In this document: positions 13,634 to 18,866 of the stretch, one piece after another
Layout: each line of letters starts with the position of its first letter
Numbering within the stretch: the stretch's first letter is position 1
NCBI GenBank assembly: GCA_027077895.1
Contig: JALWQZ010000045.1
Location: 1-18,866 of the forward strand
Direction: 5' to 3'
DNA length: 18,866 nt
Origin: Microcaldota archaeon
Lineage (GTDB): Archaea; B1Sed10-29; WALL01; WAMD01
Made by a program: the position numbers and the translations under genes
The notes under the pieces: generated by a model
Databases searched by the model: none
What the model was told of the DNA's origin: nothing
Seen by the model: the letters and a program-made list of their open reading frames with translations, nothing else

Positions 13634-13816
13634 ATGGGATTATTCAACTTCATAAAAAAGAACAAAACCACCGAAGGACTAGAAGAAGAGGAAGCACACA
13701 TCTGTGCATTATGTGGAAAGGAGATAGCACCTGGCGAAGGTAAATATTATGCTGGTCAGTGGTGGCACAAAAAATGCCTAAGGAAGGCTAGGAAGATGGC
13801 AAAGAGTTTTATTTAA
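13634..13816 (+). CDS. Small LIM-like zinc-binding protein
   Basis: 60 residues. Cys24-x2-Cys27 and His45-x2-Cys48, separated by 17 residues, give a CCHC zinc site in the arrangement of half a LIM domain (CALCGKEIAPGEG then GQWWHKKC). The N-terminus MGLFNFIKK is amphipathic and could touch membrane, the middle is acidic, and the tail is strongly basic (RKARKMAK). I chose ATG 13634 over a longer frame because the TATA box at 13603-13612 leaves no room for an earlier start. Function unknown; protein interaction or nucleic-acid binding are both possible. It converges with the unknown gene ending at 13831, with 14 nt between stop codons. Confidence 0.75.
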   Translation: MGLFNFIKKNKTTEGLEEEEAHICALCGKEIAPGEGKYYAGQWWHKKCLRKARKMAKSFI

Positions 13817-13830
13817 CCCCCATTTGAACA

Positions 13831-14397
13831 CTATCTAAAACTCGTTCTCTTGAATGAGTAATACTCTCTTATCTCCCTGGGATCAAGTCCAACTCCTGAA
13901 AAAACAGTCCTCAGGTCTTCTATAACATCCTCTGGCCATATCTCTATTCCAGCAACCAAACCTAATTCAACTATCTTACTCACTAAACCCACCGCTCTAT
14001 CAAACATCTTTCTATCATTGTCGTCACTCGAATCCATAAATATCTTTATCTCAGTATCAACAACCCTCATCAAATCATCATCAACAGGAACTTTCACCAT
14101 AAAGGAGTACTCAGCGCTTGGCTTACTGGACTTGTACATTTGCCTAACTGCCCAGTTATGCGCCTGTATTATATCATACGTAAATCCCTCTGGTAAATCT
14201 GGGGGGGCTGGTGGTTCCCTAAGAAGCCTAGAAAAGTCCTCGTCTATAAACTCCTTGACCTTCGGTCCATATATGGGGTGGTCCAGCAAATGGGAGAGTC
14301 TACTCTCCACTTCTTTCCTAACTAGAGCAACCTGGGCTTTTTTCATCTTATCTTGGTCTGGAACCAGCATGTAAACCCTAACCCTCTTATGCAACAT
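13831..14397 (-). CDS. Conserved-looking protein of unknown function, coupled to AMMECR1
   Basis: 188 residues from ATG 14397, overlapping the end of the AMMECR1 gene by 11 nt; GGGGGCGTG lies just upstream. The protein is soluble, mixed alpha/beta and acidic. The N-terminus (KRVRVYMLVPDQDKM) looks like a beta strand, and the middle holds a PPAPPDLPEG turn. The segment SAEYSFMVKVPVDDDLMRVVDTEIKIFMDSS could form an antiparallel sheet. I recognise no catalytic motif or family. Translational coupling to AMMECR1 suggests a shared pathway or direct interaction. A longer frame extending upstream is antisense-like overlap within AMMECR1 and was not used. Confidence 0.75.
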   Translation of the reverse strand: MLHKRVRVYMLVPDQDKMKKAQVALVRKEVESRLSHLLDHPIYGPKVKEFIDEDFSRLLREPPAPPDLPEGFTYDIIQAHNWAVRQMYKSSKPSAEYSFMVKVPVDDDLMRVVDTEIKIFMDSSDDNDRKMFDRAVGLVSKIVELGLVAGIEIWPEDVIEDLRTVFSGVGLDPREIREYYSFKRTSFR

Positions 14398-14977
14398 GAT
14401 ACACGCCCCCCTTGGGTTCTTTTTCTCCAAATATCTCCCCCTCGAATGTGTATATCTCAGTATCTCTATCCCTCCAACAACCTGGGGGCATCCCTGCCTT
14501 AACACACACGCCATCCAAAAATTCCTCGACCGTTCTCCACCCGACTTCATCTGGAACCTGTGGGAGCAATAATCCAGAATACACCCCTCTCTTAGCAATC
14601 AAGCCATGCTTGCCTAGGACAATCTCACTAGGCCTATCTTCTGGAGCGCAACCCAAGAGTTTAGGCACAGTAAGAACAGTGACTTCCAACACAACAGAGT
14701 CTAGTTCTTCCATGGATACGGGGGGGAACCTGGGGTCCTGAGTTGCCGCGGATATGGCAGATTCAACAACTGCCTCGCCCAAAGGCATTACAGGATAGGG
14801 AAACCCGATACACCCTCTAAGTTCCTGACTAGGATATGATTTTATTGTAGTGAAAACACCCCTCTTTGCCAAAAGCCAGTCTTTCTTAGGATAGTCTACC
14901 TTTTCACCAGACTCCAAGTATCCTTCAATTGCCCTCCTGGCGAGTCCGACTAGAAACTTACCCTTGTTAATATCCAC
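14387..14977 (-). CDS. AMMECR1-domain protein
   Basis: 196 residues from a GTG start. The invariant LRGCIG hexapeptide is at 53-58, and the rest follows the family: GVFTTIK before it, ATQDPRFPPV after it, then LEVTVLT and the EEFLDGVCVKAGMPP region. The domain is conserved from archaea to humans; in many archaea it is linked to radical-SAM and MEMO partners, but its reaction is unsettled. I set the start at GTG 14977, where homology begins, with GGTGATT just upstream; longer upstream frames would overlap the divergent gene. A TATA-like element on the minus strand near 15018-15005 drives it. The next minus-strand gene overlaps its end. Confidence 0.92.
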   Translation of the reverse strand: MDINKGKFLVGLARRAIEGYLESGEKVDYPKKDWLLAKRGVFTTIKSYPSQELRGCIGFPYPVMPLGEAVVESAISAATQDPRFPPVSMEELDSVVLEVTVLTVPKLLGCAPEDRPSEIVLGKHGLIAKRGVYSGLLLPQVPDEVGWRTVEEFLDGVCVKAGMPPGCWRDRDTEIYTFEGEIFGEKEPKGGVYHVA

Positions 14978-15038
14978 CCAATCACCAATAGAGAAACAGA
15001 ACCTACAAATAAATACTTTACTAAACATAATCTGTGCC
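14978..15038. promoter_or_regulatory. 61-bp divergent promoter between AMMECR1 and the TPD nuclease gene
   Basis: AAATAAATACTTTA (about 15008-15021) acts as TATA box for the plus-strand gene, centred about 27 nt before GTG 15039. Read on the minus strand the same bases give AAAGTATTTATTT, suitable for the AMMECR1 gene. One AT-rich core thus appears to serve both directions. Confidence 0.5.
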
Positions 15039-15782
15039 GTGATAAGGGAAGAAGAATACAACAAGTTGTACAAAGGAATAAAGTCAATTAGGGACATTGA
15101 CAAACTTGTAAAGAAAGGATACAAGCGAGAGTTCCTAGAAGAAATACTCACATTAAAAATCAGTAGAGAAACCAGAAAAAATTTCTACACAATCCCGAGA
15201 AAAAAGGTCCTGAGAGAGTGGAAACGTGGCAGGTCGTTTGTAAAACTGGCAAGCGAGTATGCTTTCTCGCCTGTCATGCTGGCATACATAATCCTCCAAG
15301 AACTGGGGTATTCAAAGAGAAAGGCCAGCCTAGTTGTAAACAAAAGATCAGAGATAGACGATAATAGAATAATGAAGGAACTAGAAGAGGCATGGAAGGC
15401 GGATCCTGTATACTCACCAGATGGCCTAGAAAAGCAGTACGCGAAGGGGAGAAAGGGAGAGGAGAGAATAAAAAACTGGCTTGACAAGAGAGGCATAAAA
15501 TACGAAAGAGAAGCGGACTTAAAGAAAAAATACGCAAAAACACCCGACTTCCTATTAAAGAGACTCATAAAGATAAGGGGAGAGCCAGTCAGATGGATAG
15601 AGAGCAAGTACAGCATCGGCGACATGGAGAAGGTCAGAAGGGATTATAGGAAGCAATTGGATCCGTACCTACACATGTTTGGGCCAGGGGCAATAGTCTA
15701 CCACCTCGGTGTTCTCCCATCTGCTAGAGAATGGCTGGAAGAAAGGGGTGTTCTCGTTCTAGAAAAGATGCCAAGGACATAA
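15039..15782 (+). CDS. TPD-domain nuclease, archaeal homologue of CDIN1/C15orf41
   Basis: 247 residues from GTG 15039. Residues about 53-105 form a helical/HTH region (REWKRGRSFVKLASEYAFSP). The PD-(D/E)XK-like nuclease domain follows: Glu141 in GRKGEERI, the family-naming Thr-Pro-Asp at 168-170 (KTPDFLL), the catalytic strand WIESK (Glu188, Lys190), then YSIGD. These residues are the complete catalytic set, so an active metal-dependent nuclease is expected. A longer upstream frame is possible, but the TATA box places transcription start at this GTG and an earlier start would run into AMMECR1. The gene ends 39 nt before the PINA ATPase, on the same strand. Confidence 0.85.
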   Translation: MIREEEYNKLYKGIKSIRDIDKLVKKGYKREFLEEILTLKISRETRKNFYTIPRKKVLREWKRGRSFVKLASEYAFSPVMLAYIILQELGYSKRKASLVVNKRSEIDDNRIMKELEEAWKADPVYSPDGLEKQYAKGRKGEERIKNWLDKRGIKYEREADLKKKYAKTPDFLLKRLIKIRGEPVRWIESKYSIGDMEKVRRDYRKQLDPYLHMFGPGAIVYHLGVLPSAREWLEERGVLVLEKMPRT

Positions 15783-15797
15783 TACTATTAATACGGA
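15782..15797 (+). promoter_or_regulatory. Possible internal promoter before the PINA gene
   Basis: ATACTATTAATACGG lies directly after the TPD stop codon, about 30 nt before GGTGGTGAT and the ATG at 15822. It could start a separate transcript, though read-through from the TPD gene is equally possible. Confidence 0.35.
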
Positions 15798-15821
15798 ACA
15801 CAAAAATTTATTGGTGGTGAT

Positions 15822-17354
15822 ATGAAGTACGTACCAGACACTAGTGTCATAATAGACGGTAGGATAAGTGATATGATAAGAACTGGAGAGATAACTGGAG
15901 ATCTTATAATTGATCTAGCTGTCGTTGCAGAGTTAGAACATCAAGCAAACCAGGGTAGAGAAACTGGGTTCGCAGGCCTAAGAGAACTACAAACAATATC
16001 TGAACTAGGAAAGGAAGGTATGATAAACACCATATACTCCGGAGACCTACCTAACATACACGATATAGAACTCAGGAGAGTTGACTCAATCATAAGAGAA
16101 AGAGCAAGAAAAGAGGGTGCTATCCTAGTCACATCTGACAACGTACAAGCAGAAACTGCAAAGGCCGTTGGTGTTGAGGTTCTGTTCATAGAATCACAAA
16201 AGAGAGAAGTCAAAAAACCAAAATTTGAGAAGTTTTTCACAGAAGACACTACGAGTGTTCACCTAAAGGAAAACTGTGTGCCCTTGGCCAAAGTGGGGAA
16301 ACCTGGAAATCAAAAACTAGTTGAACTCAGGAAGAAACCAATGACATACAAGGAGGTTGATGCTCTAGCCAGAGAAATCGTTGAATTCACAAAAAGGTCC
16401 AGAGACGCATTTTTCGAAATAGACAGTAAGGGTGCAAATGTCATCCAATACAAGAATTATAGAATCACAATAACCAGACCTCCATTCTCAGATGGTCTAG
16501 AGGTAACGATTGTTAAACCAATAAAAAAGACAAAACTGTCAAACTGGAACATAGACAAGAAATTGCTGGAAAGATTGCAGAATGAGGCAGAGGGGATCTT
16601 GATAGCCGGACCACCAGGGCATGGAAAATCAACACTGGCGGCTGCGCTAGCAGAATTTTATAGGGAAAGTGGGAAAGTGGTAAAGACAATGGAAAATCCT
16701 AGAGACCTGCAAGTACCCCCAGATATAACTCAATATACTGCATTAGAAGGTGAATTCGAAAAAACCGCTGACATACTCCTTCTGGTAAGGCCAGACTACA
16801 CAATATATGATGAGGTCAGGAAAACAAGGGACTTCCAAATATACGCGGACCTAAGGTTAGCAGGAGTCGGCATGATAGGGGTAGTCCACGCAAATAAAGC
16901 AGTAGATGCAATACATAGGATGATAGGAAGGGTGGACTTCGGGTTGATTCCCCAGGTCGTAGATACTGTGATTCTAGTTAGGGACGCAGAAATAAAGGAG
17001 GTCTATTCTCTAGACTTCACAGTGAAAGTTCCAGTTGGTATGAAAGACCAGGACTTATCCAGGCCAGTTGTAGAGGTAAAGGACTTCTTTACGGGGGAAC
17101 CGCTGTATGAAATATACACATATGGAGAACAGACAATACTTGCAAGCGTCAAAGAAGCCAAGAAAGGGAAAAAGAGAAGGAAGGGGAGAATTGAAAAGAT
17201 GCTTGAGAAGTATTTCTCTGGGGATATTGTCGTTGGAAGAAAGAATGTCATCGTCTATACAACAAAAGATGAATTGAAAAGGATAAGTCCAAAAACATTA
17301 AAGAGAATAGAGAAAAGGATAAAGAGAAGAATTGATATTGAACTAATTGGGTGA
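15822..17354 (+). CDS. PINA-type ATPase: PIN domain, VirB11-like ATPase, C-terminal KH-like domain
   Basis: 510 residues. The PIN domain (1-125) keeps acidic residues of a nuclease site: Asp6 in PDTSVIIDGR, AELEHQ, and TSDN near 110. A linker leads to the secretion-type (PilT/VirB11) ATPase, with Walker A GPPGHGKST at 263-271 and an acidic Walker-B-like segment YTIYDEVRKT, then GVVHANKAVDAI. The C-terminus (about 445-510) is strongly basic and KH-like (RKGRIEKMLEKYF, PKTLKRIEKRIKRR). In Sulfolobus the homologue PINA is a hexameric ATPase that promotes Holliday-junction branch migration and binds Hjc. GGTGGTGAT precedes the ATG by about 2 nt. Its stop codon overlaps the ribosome site of the transporter gene. 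Confidence 0.9.
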   Translation: MKYVPDTSVIIDGRISDMIRTGEITGDLIIDLAVVAELEHQANQGRETGFAGLRELQTISELGKEGMINTIYSGDLPNIHDIELRRVDSIIRERARKEGAILVTSDNVQAETAKAVGVEVLFIESQKREVKKPKFEKFFTEDTTSVHLKENCVPLAKVGKPGNQKLVELRKKPMTYKEVDALAREIVEFTKRSRDAFFEIDSKGANVIQYKNYRITITRPPFSDGLEVTIVKPIKKTKLSNWNIDKKLLERLQNEAEGILIAGPPGHGKSTLAAALAEFYRESGKVVKTMENPRDLQVPPDITQYTALEGEFEKTADILLLVRPDYTIYDEVRKTRDFQIYADLRLAGVGMIGVVHANKAVDAIHRMIGRVDFGLIPQVVDTVILVRDAEIKEVYSLDFTVKVPVGMKDQDLSRPVVEVKDFFTGEPLYEIYTYGEQTILASVKEAKKGKKRRKGRIEKMLEKYFSGDIVVGRKNVIVYTTKDELKRISPKTLKRIEKRIKRRIDIELIG

Positions 17355-17358
17355 ATTC

Positions 17359-18222
17359 ATGTTTTGGTGGGTTCCTGCCATACTGGTCCCTGTAATATCT
17401 GGTCTAGTTGCATACTTGAATAAAATAGGTTTGGGCAGAGCAAAAACAAGTGCGTTTGCGTTTACAATGACGTTAACGATCGCATTAATGCTGACTGCCT
17501 TGATACCTAAAGTCAGAATATCCATGTACCTGGCGGCTGTTTTATACATAGCATCTGCAATGGGGTCAGCTGCCTTTTATCTAGTGTTGAGAGCAGTAAA
17601 ATCAGGTGAATTGTCGTTCGTATCCCCTTATATAAGTGGATTAAACCCACTCTTATTGTGGGTATTATCTACTCTTTTGGTTGGAGATAGGATATCGGAT
17701 ATACAGTTAGTGGGGATATTTACAATAGTTCTCGGGGGCGCAGTCCTGGAGGTAGAAGAAGAAATTTGGAAGAAAAAAATATTGAGAGAGTTTAAAAAAC
17801 CTATATTATTCGCGACCTTGGCGGCGATATTGTATGCTATGGCATCTACCATAAGTAGGTTCTTGATGAAATCAGGTTTAGACGTTGTATCATACTTAGT
17901 TGTCTCACATTGGTACGCAACATTTAACCTTGGTTTGATATTATTATTCAGGCATAGAAAGAGTATTATAAAACAAATTAAGGACACAGTTTCAACAGAT
18001 GGGAAAGTGCTGCTAGCTGTAAGTGTGCTCACTTTATTGTATCGGGGATTACAGATATATGCAATAAGTCTGGGGCCTGTTTCGTTAGTTATCTCAATGA
18101 AAAAGTTGTCTGTACTAGTAGCTATAATATTAGCAGGTGAATTATTACACGAAAAATACTGGAAGAGAAGATTGATCGCTGCAGTCATAATGGTCACTGG
18201 TGCTATCTTGATGGTGGTATAA
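17359..18222 (+). CDS. EamA/DMT-superfamily transporter
   Basis: 287 residues with about ten predicted membrane helices arranged as two EamA repeats (about 1-135 and 150-287), each ending in a glycine-rich helix such as LVGIFTIVLGGAVL and LIAAVIMVTGAILMV. A short acidic-basic linker (EVEEEIWKKKILREF) separates the repeats. DMT carriers export or import small metabolites; the substrate cannot be predicted. I chose ATG 17359 over an in-frame TTG at 17347, since GGTGA (17350-17354) precedes it and a TTG start would lie inside the PINA gene. It abuts the NAD(P)HX dehydratase gene without a gap, so both are likely translated from one mRNA. Confidence 0.9.
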   Translation: MFWWVPAILVPVISGLVAYLNKIGLGRAKTSAFAFTMTLTIALMLTALIPKVRISMYLAAVLYIASAMGSAAFYLVLRAVKSGELSFVSPYISGLNPLLLWVLSTLLVGDRISDIQLVGIFTIVLGGAVLEVEEEIWKKKILREFKKPILFATLAAILYAMASTISRFLMKSGLDVVSYLVVSHWYATFNLGLILLFRHRKSIIKQIKDTVSTDGKVLLAVSVLTLLYRGLQIYAISLGPVSLVISMKKLSVLVAIILAGELLHEKYWKRRLIAAVIMVTGAILMVV

Positions 18223-18866
18223 ATGGAACGTGGCGAACACAAAGGAGAAAATGGAAAGGTCTTGATAGTCGGAGGGAGTGAGACGTACGTGGGATGTCTA
18301 GCACTAGCAGGACTAGCAGCATTGAGGACTGGTGTTGATTTAGTTTACATTGCTGCACCAGAAAAAACTGCCTGGGCGGTAAATTCACTCTCCCCAGATT
18401 TAATAACGATGAAACTACCGGGCGAAATACTAACAAGGGATGCCCTAGGAACAATAGAGACAATAATGAATAAAGTTGACTCGATGCTCATTGGGACAGG
18501 CACAGGGACAGAAAAGGGAACCAGTGAACTGCTAAACATACTAGCATCCAAGAAGACCCCAAAGGTGTTAGATGCAGATGCATTAAAAGTGGTTGATCCA
18601 AGTAACGTAAAAAATGCGGTTTTAACCCCCCACGCCGGGGAGTTCAGAACCATGTTCAATTTGGAACCTACAAGGCAAAACTTGCTATCTGTATCAAGAC
18701 CTGATAGGGTTGTATTACTCAAGGGCAAAGTTGATCTAATCTCGGACGGTCTCAACATATACGAAAACAAGACGGGTAATTCAGGCATGACCGTTGGTGG
18801 GACAGGCGACGTCCTAGCTGGAATCGTATCTGGGCTGCTAGCCCAAGGACACACGCTTCTCGAGTC
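18223..18866 (+). CDS. nnrD: ADP/ATP-dependent NAD(P)H-hydrate dehydratase (partial, C-terminus beyond window)
   Basis: The frame is open from ATG 18223 to the window end (214 codons). It repairs hydrated NADH and NADPH in the cytosol. Ribokinase-like carbohydrate kinase motifs are visible: HKGENGKVLIVGGS near the start, IGTGTG, LDADAL, TPHAGEF (His137) and GGTGDVLAG with catalytic Asp196. The N-terminal epimerase domain (NnrE) found fused in many archaea is absent, so this is the stand-alone form. The ATG follows the transporter stop codon directly; GGTGGT at the end of that gene could act as the ribosome site. Order PINA-EamA-nnrD shows no clear functional link. Confidence 0.92.
   Translation, partial: MERGEHKGENGKVLIVGGSETYVGCLALAGLAALRTGVDLVYIAAPEKTAWAVNSLSPDLITMKLPGEILTRDALGTIETIMNKVDSMLIGTGTGTEKGTSELLNILASKKTPKVLDADALKVVDPSNVKNAVLTPHAGEFRTMFNLEPTRQNLLSVSRPDRVVLLKGKVDLISDGLNIYENKTGNSGMTVGGTGDVLAGIVSGLLAQGHTLLE

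Noticed and set aside
14398..14598. N-terminal extension of the unknown minus-strand gene
   Set aside because: It lies wholly inside AMMECR1 in another frame; a start at 14397 with a ribosome site is available.
1..18866. CRISPR array, insertion sequence, prophage, toxin-antitoxin or restriction module
   Set aside because: No regularly spaced repeats, transposase, terminal repeats or defence-type proteins were seen anywhere.

Overview
The window is archaeal chromosome. Diagnostic genes are a 20S proteasome beta subunit with the Glu17/Lys33 catalytic set, aCPSF1/FttA (KH plus beta-CASP nuclease), the archaeal-type D-aminoacyl-tRNA deacylase DTD2, a geranylgeranyl reductase for isoprenoid lipids, an AMMECR1 protein, a TPD-family nuclease and a PINA-type PIN/VirB11-like ATPase. 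TATA boxes lie about 27 nt ahead of several start codons that have no leader. A membrane-anchored protein crowded with N-glycosylation sequons also fits an archaeon. Composition is moderately AT-rich, with AGA/AGG, ATA and CTA codons favoured. I cannot name the lineage. The halved NFACT protein and very tight packing would suit a small-genome (for example DPANN) or deep euryarchaeal lineage, but that is a weak inference.

Layout. 1-946 (minus): the N-terminal 315 residues of a sequon-rich anchored exoprotein, cut by the window edge, sharing a 100-bp divergent promoter region with the plus-strand cluster. 1047-5254 (plus): FKBP isomerase, proteasome beta, aCPSF1, a 50-residue zinc ribbon and DTD2. 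5280-5364: tRNA-Leu(UAA), whose TATA box overlaps the end of dtd2. 5365-5690: a GC-rich, hairpin-filled stretch without a gene, followed by a perfect 6+4+6 palindrome and the promoter of a leaderless triple-HTH protein. 6352-7737 (minus): a RecJ/GAN-like DHH phosphoesterase. 7784-9040: an anchored coiled-coil protein with a degenerate transglutaminase fold.

9080-12767 (plus) reads as one run: winged-helix regulator, 2[4Fe-4S] ferredoxin, geranylgeranyl reductase, rhomboid protease with a long inserted loop, and an NFACT protein lacking its NFACT-R half. 12764-13499 (minus): PRC-barrel protein and a 4-TM membrane protein. 13634-13816: LIM-like zinc protein. 13831-14977 (minus): AMMECR1 and an overlapping unknown gene. 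15039-18866 (plus): TPD nuclease, PINA ATPase, EamA transporter and NAD(P)HX dehydratase (cut by the window end).

The main themes are protein quality control (FKBP, proteasome, NFACT, rhomboid), RNA and translation fidelity (aCPSF1, DTD2, tRNA-Leu), lipid saturation (ferredoxin plus reductase) and DNA repair (DHH nuclease, TPD nuclease, PINA). I see no insertion sequence, CRISPR array, prophage or toxin-antitoxin module. The most interesting items are the structured intergenic RNA candidate, the half-length NFACT protein that keeps its Asp-Arg motif, the inactive-looking transglutaminase domain, and the adjacent nuclease and branch-migration-ATPase genes.
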